Below, in pieces: positions 52,039-61,809 of a stretch of 64,000 bases of DNA. The position numbers were made by a program, and so were the translations under genes. The notes under the pieces were generated by a model, which saw only the letters and a program-made list of their open reading frames with translations, made no database searches and had not been told where the DNA came from. Origin of the DNA: Bacteroidaceae bacterium (GTDB taxonomy: Bacteria; Bacteroidota; Bacteroidia; Bacteroidales; Bacteroidaceae); the NCBI GenBank assembly GCA_017469925.1, contig JAFUFK010000013.1, positions 62,001 through 126,000 on the forward strand. Reading direction: 5' to 3'. How positions within the stretch are numbered: position 1 is the first letter of the stretch; every line of letters starts with the position of its first letter.

Positions 52039-54401
52039 TTGTTTTTCAAGTATTCGTCCATAGCGGCAGCAGCCCGTCGCCCGTCGCCCATGGCCAGGAT
52101 TACGGTGGCACCACCGCGCACTATATCGCCACCGGCGAAGATTGTGGGGATGTTTGTCTGCATACCCTCGTTTACGACGATGGTGTTTTTGCGGCCTAGT
52201 TCCAGTCCCTCGATGCTCGTGGGCACGATGGGGTTGGGACTTACGCCTACGGCCACGATAGCCTGGTCAATCTCCAGGGTCTCCGTAGCACCCGGTATGG
52301 GCTGCGGGCTACGCCGGCCGCTTGCGTCGGGTTCTCCAAGTTCCATCTTCTGGAGTACGACCTCGGTGACGTTGCTCCGTTCATCGGCATGATATTCGAT
52401 GGGGTTGTGCAGGGTCATGAACTCGATGCCCTCCTCTTTGGCGTGTTTCACCTCTTCGAGTCGTGCAGGCATCTCTACCTCAGAACGTCGATAGACAATC
52501 CATACCCGTTCGGCTCCCAGTCGCTTGGCAGTGCGGCAGGAGTCCATAGCCGTATTTCCGCCACCTACGACCATTACCCTTTTGGCTCGTTTGATGGGCG
52601 TATCGTAGTCAGGATTCGAGGCATCCATCAGATTGACGCGAGTCAGGTACTCGTTCGAGGACATGATGCCGTTGGAGTTTTCGCCCGGTATGCCCATGAA
52701 GTTAGGCAGTCCCGCGCCAGAGCCCACGAAGATACCCTCGTAGCCCTCCTGTTCCAGTTCCTTGACGGTGACGGTCTTCCCGATGATGCAATCCTTCACG
52801 AAGCGGACACCAATCTTCTCCAGGTTACTGATTTCCACATCTACAATCTTGTTGGGCAGACGGAATTCGGGGATACCGTACTTCAGTACACCGCCAATTT
52901 CGTGCAGAGCCTCGAAGACGGTCACGTCGTACCCCATCTTGGCCATATCGCCAGCGAAACTCAGTCCGCTTGGGCCAGAGCCTACGACGGCAATCTTCCG
53001 GCCGTTCCGCTCGGCCACGTCGGGCAGGGCAATGTTACCACTCTCGCGCTCGTAGTCGGCGGCGAAGCGTTCCAGGTTGCCGATGGCCACGGGCTTCGAG
53101 TTCATCTTCAGGTGGATACACTGGGCCTCGCATTGCTTCTCCTGTGGGCAAACGCGACCACAGACGGCAGGCAGCGAACTGGTCTGCTTCAGTACACGGG
53201 CAGCCGAGAGGAACTCGCCGCGCTCGATGTTCTTGATGAACGAAGGGATATTGATGCTCACGGGGCACCCCTGCATACAGGTGGGGTTGGCGCAGTCGAG
53301 ACAGCGCTTAGCCTCCACGAGGGCCTGCTCCTTGGTAAGTCCGGTATTCACCTCCTCCGTGCGTGTCGTGGCGCGATAGACGGGGTCGAGTTCGGGCATC
53401 ACCACGCGTTCAATCTGCGTCCTTTCCTTGGCCTTCATCGACTGGCGCAAGGCGGTACGCCACTCCGAATTACGATCGGTGAGAGACCCTCTCTCCAACC
53501 CCTCCCCCGTAATGGGGAGGGGCTTTTCCCCTTGCGAGCCCTCTGCCACGGCTCCCTCCTCATTGCGGGGGAGGGTTGGGGAAAGGGCCTGCCACTTCTC
53601 AAACGCCTCCAGCTCCTCCTGCTTGAAGGCACCGGCGCGGCGCAGCATTTCGTCGAAATCGACCTGATGGCCGTCGAACTCAGGGCCATCGACGCAGACG
53701 AACTTCGTCTTTCCGCCCACGCTTATGCGGCAGGCACCGCACATGCCCGTGCCATCGACCATGATGGTGTTCAGCGAGACGTCGGTGGAAATTTCGTATT
53801 TCTTCGTCAAGAGACAGCAGAACTTCATCATGATGGCGGGGCCGATGGCAAACACCTTATCGACCCGCTCGCGCTGGATGACCTGCTCGATGCCCACGGT
53901 CACTACGCCCTTCTGGCCGTAGGAGCCGTCATCGGTCATGATGATGACCTCGTCGCTCGACTTCCTTACGTCGTCCTCGAGGATAATCAAGTCTTTCGAG
54001 CGGCCGGCCAGTACACTGATGATGCGGTTGCCAGCCTTCTTCAGGGCCTGGATGATGGGAAGCATGGGAGCCATGCCCACGCCACCACCGGCACACACTA
54101 CGGTGCCGAAGTTCTCGATATGCGTGGCACGTCCCAGGGGACCGACGACGTCCGTAATATAGTCGCCCTCGTTCAGGGCACAGAGTTTCGAGGTCGAGGC
54201 CCCGACGGTCTGTACGACCAGGTCGATGGTGCCCGCTTCGTTGTCGCTTCCGGCGATGGTCAGGGGTATGCGCTCGCCATTCTCTCCGACGCGTACGATG
54301 ACGAAGTGTCCGGCGCGGCGAGCCTTCGCGATAAGCGGTGCTTCCACCACCAGCTTATATACCTTTTCACTAAACTGTTCTTTCTTTACAATCTTATTCA
54401 T
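52035..54401 (-). CDS. Fused NfnAB-type flavoprotein (DHOD-electron-transfer-like subunit plus GltD-like NADPH oxidoreductase)
   Basis: 788 residues in two parts. Residues 1-~265 are a ferredoxin-NADP+ reductase-like subunit with RVGENGERIPLTIAG (FAD), CAGGGVGMAPMLPI and a [2Fe-2S] cysteine cluster (GMCGACRISVGGKTKFVC). Residues ~330-788 are GltD-like, with two cysteine clusters (CLDCANPTCMQGCP; CGRVCPQEKQCEAQC), GSGPSGLSFAGD and GGGNTAMDS. This joins the NfnA and NfnB subunits that link NADH, NADPH and ferredoxin. The linker (~272-305) is encoded by a palindromic repeat (53487-53587). It follows serS by 33 bases. Confidence 0.88.
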   Translation of the reverse strand: MNKIVKKEQFSEKVYKLVVEAPLIAKARRAGHFVIVRVGENGERIPLTIAGSDNEAGTIDLVVQTVGASTSKLCALNEGDYITDVVGPLGRATHIENFGTVVCAGGGVGMAPMLPIIQALKKAGNRIISVLAGRSKDLIILEDDVRKSSDEVIIMTDDGSYGQKGVVTVGIEQVIQRERVDKVFAIGPAIMMKFCCLLTKKYEISTDVSLNTIMVDGTGMCGACRISVGGKTKFVCVDGPEFDGHQVDFDEMLRRAGAFKQEELEAFEKWQALSPTLPRNEEGAVAEGSQGEKPLPITGEGLERGSLTDRNSEWRTALRQSMKAKERTQIERVVMPELDPVYRATTRTEEVNTGLTKEQALVEAKRCLDCANPTCMQGCPVSINIPSFIKNIERGEFLSAARVLKQTSSLPAVCGRVCPQEKQCEAQCIHLKMNSKPVAIGNLERFAADYERESGNIALPDVAERNGRKIAVVGSGPSGLSFAGDMAKMGYDVTVFEALHEIGGVLKYGIPEFRLPNKIVDVEISNLEKIGVRFVKDCIIGKTVTVKELEQEGYEGIFVGSGAGLPNFMGIPGENSNGIMSSNEYLTRVNLMDASNPDYDTPIKRAKRVMVVGGGNTAMDSCRTAKRLGAERVWIVYRRSEVEMPARLEEVKHAKEEGIEFMTLHNPIEYHADERSNVTEVVLQKMELGEPDASGRRSPQPIPGATETLEIDQAIVAVGVSPNPIVPTSIEGLELGRKNTIVVNEGMQTNIPTIFAGGDIVRGGATVILAMGDGRRAAAAMDEYLKNK
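53487..53587. repeat. Palindromic repeat element inside the nfnAB-like gene
   Basis: A C-rich arm (53487-53509) and a G-rich arm (53566-53587) are imperfect complements of ~22 bases, flanking a second, shorter CCCC/GGGG pair near 53503-53521. The element stays in frame and encodes a Pro/Gly/Glu-rich linker between the two enzyme domains. Confidence 0.6.
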
Positions 54402-54434
54402 ACCTTAAAAAAGTTTAACGTGTAAGGTTAACGT

Positions 54435-55751
54435 TTAGCGGATCATGTCGCACCCCATGTAGGGCTGGAGGGCCTTGGGGATGCGGATGCCCTCGGGCGT
54501 CTGGTTGTTCTCGAGCAGGGCGGCCACGATGCGAGGCAAGGCCAGTGCTGAACCATTCAGCGTGTGGGCAATCTCTGTCTTCTTGTCGGCCTGGCGACGT
54601 ACGCGACACTTCAGGCGGTTGGCCTGATAGGTGTCGAAGTTCGATACGGAGCTGACCTCCAGCCAACGCTTCTGGGCCTCGCTATAGACCTCGAAGTCGT
54701 AACAGATGGCCGAGGTGAACGACTGGTCGCCGCCGCACAGCAAGAGTATGCGGTAGGGGAGTTCCAACTTCTGCAAGAGGCCCTCCACGTGAGCCAGCAT
54801 TTCCTTGTGGCTCTCCTTCGAGTGCTCGGGCGTATCGATGCGCACGATTTCCACCTTCGAGAACTCGTGCAGGCGGTTCAGTCCGCGCACGTCCTTACCG
54901 TAGCTGCCGGCCTCGCGGCGGAAGCACTGGGTGTAGGCACAATTCTTGATAGGCAGGTCGCGCTCGTCGATGATGACGTCGCGATAGATGTTTGTCACAG
55001 GCACTTCGGCCGTGGGGATGAGGTAGAGGTCGTCCACCTCGCAGTGGTACATCTGGCCTTCCTTGTCGGGCAACTGGCCCGTGCCGTAGCCCGAGGCCTG
55101 GTTTACGACCGTCGGAGGCATGATCTCCTCGTATCCGGCCGCGCGAGCCTCGTCGAGGAAGAAGTTGATGAGGGCCCTTTGCAGCCGGGCGCCCAGACCG
55201 CGATAGACGGGGAATCCGGCTCCCGTGATTTTCACACCCAGGTCGAAGTCGATGAGGTTGTACTTCTTTGCCAGTTCCCAATGGGGCAGTTTTGCCTCGG
55301 CCACCTCGGGATTCGTCGTCCAGTTGCCTACGGTATCGCCTTCGCGACACTCCCTGAGGTTTGACTTCACCACGTGGTTGTCTTCGGCCGTGCGGCCTTC
55401 GGGCACTTCGTCGTAGGGGATGTTCGGAATCTGGCAGAGTAGGGCGGTCATGTCCTTCTCGGCCTGTTGCTTCTGTGACTCCAGTTCCTGGCTCTTCTGC
55501 TTCAGTTGGGCCACCTGTTGCTTCACCTGTTCGGCCTCCTCGCGCAGTCCCTGCTTCATCAGGGCACCAATCTGTGCGGCCAGTTTCTTGGCCTCCGACA
55601 GGTTCTGGTCGAGCTGCGTCTGTGACTGACGACGCATCCGGTCGATTTCTATGACTTGTTCGATGGCCTCACGGGCACCCTCGAAGTGTTTCTTCTCCAA
55701 ACCGCGAATTACGCGTTCCTTCTCCTCCGTAATCAGTTTCAGTGTAAGCAT
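54435..55751 (-). CDS. serS: Seryl-tRNA synthetase
   Basis: 438 residues. An N-terminal antiparallel coiled coil (~25-105, EKKHFEGAREAIEQVIEIDRMRRQSQ...ESQKQQAEKD) binds the long variable arm of tRNA-Ser. The class II catalytic domain shows motif 1 around GLGARLQRALINFFLDEA, motif 2 CFRREAGSYGKDVRGLNRLHEF and motif 3 GSALALPRIVAALLENNQ. First gene of the operon ending in mnmE; a TATCTTTG box lies upstream. No T-box leader is visible. Confidence 0.97.
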   Translation of the reverse strand: MLTLKLITEEKERVIRGLEKKHFEGAREAIEQVIEIDRMRRQSQTQLDQNLSEAKKLAAQIGALMKQGLREEAEQVKQQVAQLKQKSQELESQKQQAEKDMTALLCQIPNIPYDEVPEGRTAEDNHVVKSNLRECREGDTVGNWTTNPEVAEAKLPHWELAKKYNLIDFDLGVKITGAGFPVYRGLGARLQRALINFFLDEARAAGYEEIMPPTVVNQASGYGTGQLPDKEGQMYHCEVDDLYLIPTAEVPVTNIYRDVIIDERDLPIKNCAYTQCFRREAGSYGKDVRGLNRLHEFSKVEIVRIDTPEHSKESHKEMLAHVEGLLQKLELPYRILLLCGGDQSFTSAICYDFEVYSEAQKRWLEVSSVSNFDTYQANRLKCRVRRQADKKTEIAHTLNGSALALPRIVAALLENNQTPEGIRIPKALQPYMGCDMIR

Positions 55752-55802
55752 ATTGTCTTTGTGTTTTCTCTTTACCTTTTAATGGATTTATAGAATATCA
55801 GG

Positions 55803-55810
55803 CAAAGATA
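55803..55810 (-). promoter_or_regulatory. -7 box TATCTTTG for the serS-mnmE operon
   Basis: TATCTTTG read leftward, 51 bases before the serS ATG. Confidence 0.6.
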
Positions 55811-56551
55811 CAACTTTTTTCTGACAATTGTGCCCTGCCGGGCGATATTTTTCATCGCACCCGCCATTTTACTCTCCCAAATGTTAAAAATCGGACGTCG
55901 AGGCCGTGCGAAATGTTAATTCGGTGGCGGGTTATACCTTATTAATTTTATGTGCGCGCGTGAAGCCGTTGTTTTGTAAACATTTTCGAATACCTGTGGG
56001 ATGCCCTTCCGGAGCCTCCACGGAAGGTTCTGGAACCTATCGCCGTATATTAATATAACCTTAGGCGATAAGTTGACTTAACTTACCCGTGTAGGTTCTG
56101 GGACTTATGCCGGAAGGGCCACGATGATGCACGTTGAAATCTCTGGACGGATTCGTTGGCCTTGATTTTCAGTCATTTGGAATCTCGGAAATGTGTTTCC
56201 CCTGCGGATTCTTCTCGCTGTCGGCCCTCTACGGGAGGAGTGCGAAGGCGGCCTTGTTTGTCCGAATTTTTCAAACATTTTTTCATCCTTCCCGTCGCTG
56301 CTTCTATGTTTGGAAACGGACACAGGGGGAGGGGCGGCCTTTTCATCCTTTTATTATGCGCCCGTATGCGTGTGCGCTATACAGCAACGTGCGCCTGAGA
56401 ACGACCGCCGCCGTAAAGGGCATAGAAATCGATTCTGAGCGCGTCGGGCACCCGAATCGACATCCCCTCGAATGGCAACCTCCGCTGCGATTTAACAAAG
56501 TTTAAGACGAGAAAGTTGGTGATTGTGGGCCGAAGATTGAAATCTTTTTTG
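55811..56551. other. 740-base gap without a convincing gene; nested inverted repeats at 56003-56119
   Basis: Small open frames exist (for example plus 56134-56505), but none has plausible protein character. The structured part holds GCCCTTCCGG (56003-56012) paired with CCGGAAGGGC (56110-56119). Inside it are AGGTTCTGGAACCT (56025-56038) and TATCGCC...GGCGATA (56038-56044, 56064-56070). An RNA or repeat element is possible; no known RNA family was recognised. Confidence 0.5.
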
Positions 56552-56559
56552 TACTTTTG
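56552..56559 (+). promoter_or_regulatory. -7 box TACTTTTG for gyrA
   Basis: TACTTTTG followed by TCGC, 44 bases before the gyrA ATG at 56604, after a T-rich tract. Confidence 0.6.
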
Positions 56560-56603
56560 TCGCGATTAATGGAAAAATAACAAAAATCGTAAAATCATAA
56601 CAC

Positions 56604-59150
56604 ATGCAAGACGCAGAAGACAGAATCATTAAAGTTGACATTGAGCATGAGATGCGGAAATCGTATATCGACTACTCGATGTCGGTCATCGTGGCACGTG
56701 CGTTGCCCGATGTGCGCGACGGCTTCAAGCCCGTTCACCGTCGCATTCTCTATGGAATGAAGGGACTCAACAACGTACACAACCAACCCTACAAGAAGTC
56801 GGCCCGTATCGTGGGTGAGGTGATGGGTAAGTACCACCCTCACGGCGACTCGGCCCTGTACGGCGCACTCGTGCGACTGGCGCAGGACTGGAACATGCGC
56901 TACACGCTGGTCGATGGCCAGGGTAACTTCGGTTCGGTCGATGGCGACGGTGCCGCAGCCATGCGTTACACCGAAAGCCGCCTGACGCTGATGGGCGAGG
57001 CCATGATGGACGAACTGGAGAAGGAGACCGTCGATATGACCAACAACTTCGACGACACCCTGAAGGAGCCCACCGTGATGCCCACCAAGATACCTAACCT
57101 GCTGGTGAACGGTGCCACGGGTATTGCCGTAGGTATGGCCACCAACATCCCAACCCACAACCTCACGGAGGTGCTGAATGCCTGCATCGCCTTCATCGAC
57201 AATCCCGAGCTCCAGAGCCTCGACCTGATGGAGTGGGTGAAGGGACCCGACTTCCCGACGGGTGCCTACATTATGGGCGTCCAGGGCATCAAGGACGCCT
57301 ACGAGACCGGTCGCGGACGCATCATCATGCGCGCCAAGGGCGAGATTGAAAGCGGCGACACGCACGATACCATCGTCTTCAGCGAGATTCCTTATGGTGT
57401 GAACAAGGCCGAACTCATCAAGTACATTGCCCAGCTGGCCAACGAAAAGAAACTGGAGGGCATCTCGAACGTCAACGACGAGTCGGACAAGGACGGCATG
57501 CGCATCGTTGTCGATGTGAAGCGCGACGCCAATGCCCAGGTGGTCATGAACAAACTGTTCAAGATGACTGCTCTGCAAACCTCGTTCTCCGTCAACGCCA
57601 TCGCACTGGTCAAGGGACGTCCCCGTCTGCTGACCCTGCGCGATTGCATCTCGAACTTCGTAGAACACCGCCACGACGTGGTCATCCGCCGTACCAAGTA
57701 CGACCTGCGCAAGGCCGAGGAGCGTGCCCACATCTTGGAAGGCCTTATCATAGCCTCCGACAACATCGACGAGGTCGTGCAGATTATCAAGAAGAGCAAG
57801 ACGCCGCAGGAGGCCCAGCAGAACCTGATGAAGCGCTTCGACCTCGACGAACTTCAGGCAAAAGCCATCGTCGATATGCGTCTGGCCCAGTTGACCGGTC
57901 TGCAACAGGAGAAACTCCACGGCGAGTTCGACGAGTTGCAGGAGAGGATTAAGTACTACAACCAGATACTGAACGACGACGAACTCTGCCGCAAGGTGAT
58001 GAAGGACGAACTGGTGGAGGTTCGCGACAAGTTCGGCGACGAGCGCCGCACCGAAATCAAGCCCGCTGCCGACGAGTTCAACGCCGAAGACTTCTATGCC
58101 GACGACGAGGTAGTCATCACCCTCTCGCACATGGGCTACATCAAGCGTACCCCGCTGGCCGAGTTCCGTGCACAGAGCCGTGGCGGAGTAGGCATAAAGG
58201 CCTCTACGACGCGCGACAACGACTTCATCGAGTACATCCACTCGGCTACGATGCACAACACGATGCTCTTCTTCACCCAGAAGGGACGCTGCTACTGGCT
58301 GAAGGTATATGAACTGCCCGAAGGCTCTCGCGCACAGAAGGGCCGCGCCATACAGAACATGCTCAACATCGAGCCCGACGACAAGGTGAACGCCTGCCTG
58401 TGCATCCGCAAACTCAGCGACCCCGAGTTCTGTGCCAACCACTTCGTGCTCTTCTGCACCAAGCAAGGCATCATCAAGAAGACCTGCCTGACGGACTACA
58501 GCCGTCCGCGCACGAATGGCGTCCGTGCCATCAACATCAACGACGACGACCGTCTGCTGAGCGTACAGCTGACGAACGGCGACAACGAAGTCGTGATTGC
58601 CAACCGCAACGGACGTGCCATCCGCTTCCATGAGGACCAGGTACGCGTGATGGGCCGTGTGGCCACGGGCGTGCAGAGTATGACCCTGGACGGCGATGGC
58701 GACGAGGTTGTCGGCATGGTTGTCGTACGCAATCCGGAGACCGACAAGATTGTCTGCATCAGCGAAAAGGGCTATGGCAAGCTGAGTCTCGTCGAAGACT
58801 ATCGCAAGACCAGCCGCAGGGCTAAGGGTGTAAAGACCATCGACATCACGGAGAAGACCGGCAAACTGGTAACCGTGCGTGCCGTCGATGACTCGTGCGA
58901 CCTGATGATTATTAACAAGTCGGCCACGACCATCCGCATGCATGTGGACAAGATTCGCCTGACGGGTCGTGTGGCTCAGGGTGTAAAACTCATTGACGTG
59001 ACGAAGCGCAACGACGTCATCAGCAGCGTCTGTGTAGTTGATCGCGACGATGTGCCCACCACGCCGATGGCCGCACCCGAGATTCCTGGAATTGACGAAA
59101 TCCCCCCAACTAACGAGAATACCGAAACAGAAAACCAAGAACAAAACTAA
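56604..59150 (+). CDS. gyrA: DNA gyrase subunit A
   Basis: 848 residues. The breakage-reunion domain has the quinolone-resistance region [10 protein letters not shown] with Ser83 (the susceptible type) and Gly87, and the catalytic Tyr122 in [10 protein letters not shown]. The GyrA box QSRGGVG (~530) marks the DNA-wrapping C-terminal propeller, which distinguishes it from ParC. The Glu/Asn-rich end ([11 protein letters not shown]) is a usual acidic tail. Gyrase introduces negative supercoils with GyrB, which is not in this window. A TPR gene follows after 21 bases. Confidence 0.97.
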   Translation: MQDAEDRIIKVDIEHEMRKSYIDYSMSVIVARALPDVRDGFKPVHRRILYGMKGLNNVHNQPYKKSARIVGEVMGKYHPHGDSALYGALVRLAQDWNMRYTLVDGQGNFGSVDGDGAAAMRYTESRLTLMGEAMMDELEKETVDMTNNFDDTLKEPTVMPTKIPNLLVNGATGIAVGMATNIPTHNLTEVLNACIAFIDNPELQSLDLMEWVKGPDFPTGAYIMGVQGIKDAYETGRGRIIMRAKGEIESGDTHDTIVFSEIPYGVNKAELIKYIAQLANEKKLEGISNVNDESDKDGMRIVVDVKRDANAQVVMNKLFKMTALQTSFSVNAIALVKGRPRLLTLRDCISNFVEHRHDVVIRRTKYDLRKAEERAHILEGLIIASDNIDEVVQIIKKSKTPQEAQQNLMKRFDLDELQAKAIVDMRLAQLTGLQQEKLHGEFDELQERIKYYNQILNDDELCRKVMKDELVEVRDKFGDERRTEIKPAADEFNAEDFYADDEVVITLSHMGYIKRTPLAEFRAQSRGGVGIKASTTRDNDFIEYIHSATMHNTMLFFTQKGRCYWLKVYELPEGSRAQKGRAIQNMLNIEPDDKVNACLCIRKLSDPEFCANHFVLFCTKQGIIKKTCLTDYSRPRTNGVRAININDDDRLLSVQLTNGDNEVVIANRNGRAIRFHEDQVRVMGRVATGVQSMTLDGDGDEVVGMVVVRNPETDKIVCISEKGYGKLSLVEDYRKTSRRAKGVKTIDITEKTGKLVTVRAVDDSCDLMIINKSATTIRMHVDKIRLTGRVAQGVKLIDVTKRNDVISSVCVVDRDDVPTTPMAAPEIPGIDEIPPTNENTETENQEQN

Positions 59151-59171
59151 CCATCTAAACCAAAACACAAG

Positions 59172-60548
59172 ATGAAAAAGATTTTCCTTTCACTGCTTAT
59201 GCTGGCTACAGTTAGCTTGGCATTTGCGCAAATGACTCCCGAAGAGAAGGCTGCCCTGAAGGCTGCCGAGAAGGAGGCCAAGTCACAGGTCGGCAATGGC
59301 ATCAAACTGCGCGACGAGGTAATGGCCCTCTATATGGCTAATCAGGCCGAGACCGCCAAAGGAGAAAAGAAGAACGCAGCACTCATCAAAAAGAACGAGA
59401 AGCTCATCAAGGAGAAATCGAACGTGGCCTTAGGCGACTTGCACAAGGCCTTGGCAAGCGGTCATGTGGCCGAGAAGCAGTTATTCGACGCTTCGAAGGC
59501 TCTGGACGACGTTAGCACCCAACTGCTCAATCCTGAACTGAGCCTTGCTGCCGCACACGAGACCTTTGACACACTGACCTTCGCCCGTTCCGTGGACGGT
59601 GTTTGTGACGGATGCTACGGCCAGATCCTCTACGGCAATCCCAAGAACGAACTCCAGAAAATACCCCTGGAGACTGCAAAACTGAAGATGCCCAAACTGA
59701 TGACCTATTACGGTTACCTCTGCTTCTTCTATGTAGAGACGAAGAATCTGGACTGTGCAGTCGATGCCTACGACAAGTATGTGGGCTTTGCCCAGAAATA
59801 TCCGAAAGTGGCCGACGACCCCGAGGTGAAGAACCCCCAGACACCCGTAAGCCAGTTCGCCTTTAACATTTACTACACCGCCTATAACCTGAAGCGTTAC
59901 GACGTTTGTGAGCAGTTCTACGACAAGGCTCTGGAATATCCCGACGAGACCAGCCGGAACTTTGTGATGAGCAGTCGTCCGCAGATTTATCTGCAGCAGG
60001 GCGATACCGTAAAGTGGGTGGCCGCTCTGGAAGATATGATTAAGGCTAATCCCAACTCGCAAAACGCTGAAATAGCTACGCAGAACCTCTTGGCCTACTA
60101 TGGTAAGAAGGGACCGGGCGAGATGGGTAAATTTGCCGATAGGATGCTTGCCGAAGACCCCAATAACAAGATGGCCAACTATGGTAAGGGCCACAGCCTT
60201 TTCTCTACAGAAAAGTACGAAGAGGCACTGGGATACTTTAAGAAGTCCATTGATGCCGACCCCGACTTTATCGAGGGTTACAATATGTGTGGTATGAGCC
60301 TCTATCGCCAAGCAGCCGAGAACTACTACAAGAAGATTGACGGTAAGAAGTTCAAGTCTGCCGCTGAGGTAACTGCTGCAGAAGAGAAGTACGTGAAGAG
60401 CCTCTATCGCCAAGCCGTTACTTACTTCGAGGCTTGCCGTGAGAAAGATCCCGAGCACAGCGACCTCTGGGCTGGTCCTTTGCAGACCATCTATAAGAAC
60501 CTGGGCGAGAAGGCCAAGGCCGCAGAACTCGACCAGTATCTGAAGTAA
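59172..60548 (+). CDS. Exported tetratricopeptide-repeat protein
   Basis: 458 residues with a signal peptide (MKKIFLSLLMLATVSLAFAQ). After a Lys/Ala/Glu-rich helical start (EEKAALKAAEKEAKSQ) come TPR-like helix pairs: YYGYLCFFYVETKNLDCAVDAYDKY, FAFNIYYTAYNLKRYDVCEQFYDKAL and ANYGKGHSLFSTEKYEEALGYFKKSIDADP. No enzymatic domain. Bacteroidales commonly place it beside gyrA. The partner is unknown. Confidence 0.83.
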   Translation: MKKIFLSLLMLATVSLAFAQMTPEEKAALKAAEKEAKSQVGNGIKLRDEVMALYMANQAETAKGEKKNAALIKKNEKLIKEKSNVALGDLHKALASGHVAEKQLFDASKALDDVSTQLLNPELSLAAAHETFDTLTFARSVDGVCDGCYGQILYGNPKNELQKIPLETAKLKMPKLMTYYGYLCFFYVETKNLDCAVDAYDKYVGFAQKYPKVADDPEVKNPQTPVSQFAFNIYYTAYNLKRYDVCEQFYDKALEYPDETSRNFVMSSRPQIYLQQGDTVKWVAALEDMIKANPNSQNAEIATQNLLAYYGKKGPGEMGKFADRMLAEDPNNKMANYGKGHSLFSTEKYEEALGYFKKSIDADPDFIEGYNMCGMSLYRQAAENYYKKIDGKKFKSAAEVTAAEEKYVKSLYRQAVTYFEACREKDPEHSDLWAGPLQTIYKNLGEKAKAAELDQYLK

Positions 60549-60555
60549 AAAAGAA

Positions 60556-61809
60556 GTGAAGAGACTCCTAATCCTATTATTCGTGGTTTTCCCCCTTGTC
60601 GGCAATGCCGCCGACAAGGGGGCGAAACCCGTTAAGTACAAGACACTACTGAGCGAGGCAAAAGCCGCTATCAAAAACAGCAAGAACCAGGCAAACGCAG
60701 AGAAGAACCTTCTGGCCGTCGTCAACAGGGAAGACATCACGAAGGCACAGCGAGCCGAGATATACTACATGGCCGAGGAACTGGAGCGAAGCCAGCAGTC
60801 GGAAGAGAACATGAAACTATATCTCAAGCAGTCCTACGACACCATAAAGTTCTTTTCTACCATACTGAAGATGCACGAGTACTTGCTGACGTGCGATAGC
60901 ATAGAATCTACGCCCGACGACCGTGGTGTGGTCAAGTATAAGTATCGGTATAAGAGTCGCGACCTGCTGAAGACCTATCGTCCCAACCTCTTGAATGGAG
61001 GTAAGTTCCTACTGAAGCGCAACAAATATCGGGATGCCTTCCCATACTTCGACATGTACCTGAAGACGTCGCAAAGCCCATTCTTCGAGTACTATTCCTC
61101 TATTCGTGAGGACACCCTCCTGCCACGTGTCGCCTATTGGGCCACGGTGTCAGCCTATAACGACAACCAACCCCGACTGGCCTTGCGCCATATCGACCAA
61201 GCTATCGCTGGAACCAACGACTCCCTGCGCGTGTCCTTGCAGGAGTACAAGGTACGTTGTTTCGAAGCCCTTGGCGATAGTTCGTCGTGGGTGGAGAATC
61301 TGGTCGAGGGTACCCGGCTCTATCCTCAGCACGACTACTTCTTCCTGCACCTGATGGACGTCTATGCCGACCAGAAACGCTACGACGATGGATTGGCCCT
61401 CTGCGATACCATGCTCACTCGCGTGGGTAACCGAAGCATCTATTGGCTGGGAAAGAGTCAGATGCATCTGGGACAATTCGACTACGACACCTGCATAGAG
61501 GATGCTGACCAAGCCATTGCGTGCGACTCGCTCATGGCCGATGCTTATTATAATAAGGGTATAGCCTACCTGAACAAGGCCGTCCTCTTTGCCGAGACGG
61601 CTTGTAACGACATTCGCAACCCGAAATGTCGCCAAGACCGCAAGACGCTGCAAGAACTCTATAGCAAGGCTCGGGGGCCCATGGAGCAGGTGCGCCACCT
61701 CCTGCCCGACGACGCGAAGCGTTGGGCTTCGCCTCTCTATCGCATCTATCTTAATCTGAATATGGGCAAGGAGTTTGCCGAAATGGAAAAGATTCTGAAT
61801 GCAAAGTAA
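60556..61809 (+). CDS. Exported TPR-like protein
   Basis: 417 residues starting at GTG (60556), 7 bases after the previous stop. The GTG start is chosen because it gives a signal peptide (MKRLLILLFVVFPLVGNAA). Helix-pair repeats follow (KFLLKRNKYRDAFPYFDMYLK, RLALRHIDQAIAGTND, YNKGIAYLNKAVLFAETAC). The stop overlaps the sensor-kinase ATG by 11 bases, so it is part of one unit with its neighbours. The function is unknown. Confidence 0.75.
   Translation: MKRLLILLFVVFPLVGNAADKGAKPVKYKTLLSEAKAAIKNSKNQANAEKNLLAVVNREDITKAQRAEIYYMAEELERSQQSEENMKLYLKQSYDTIKFFSTILKMHEYLLTCDSIESTPDDRGVVKYKYRYKSRDLLKTYRPNLLNGGKFLLKRNKYRDAFPYFDMYLKTSQSPFFEYYSSIREDTLLPRVAYWATVSAYNDNQPRLALRHIDQAIAGTNDSLRVSLQEYKVRCFEALGDSSSWVENLVEGTRLYPQHDYFFLHLMDVYADQKRYDDGLALCDTMLTRVGNRSIYWLGKSQMHLGQFDYDTCIEDADQAIACDSLMADAYYNKGIAYLNKAVLFAETACNDIRNPKCRQDRKTLQELYSKARGPMEQVRHLLPDDAKRWASPLYRIYLNLNMGKEFAEMEKILNAK

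Noticed and set aside
52389..54425. Long plus-strand open frame (678 codons)
   Set aside because: It is wholly antisense to the NfnAB-like gene, whose cofactor motifs are unmistakable. Its protein is His/Val/Asp-rich with no domain, as expected from reading the complement of codon-biased DNA.
56134..56505. Plus-strand open frame of 123 codons in the gap before gyrA
   Set aside because: Cys/Phe/Arg-rich sequence without protein-like character, no ribosome site or promoter seen, and overlapping small frames on both strands.
56595..59168. Long minus-strand open frame (857 codons)
   Set aside because: Antisense shadow of gyrA, with the same compositional bias; gyrA is certain.
59481..60740. Minus-strand open frame of 419 codons
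   Set aside because: Antisense to two same-direction TPR genes that have signal peptides and repeats; no recognisable domain of its own.
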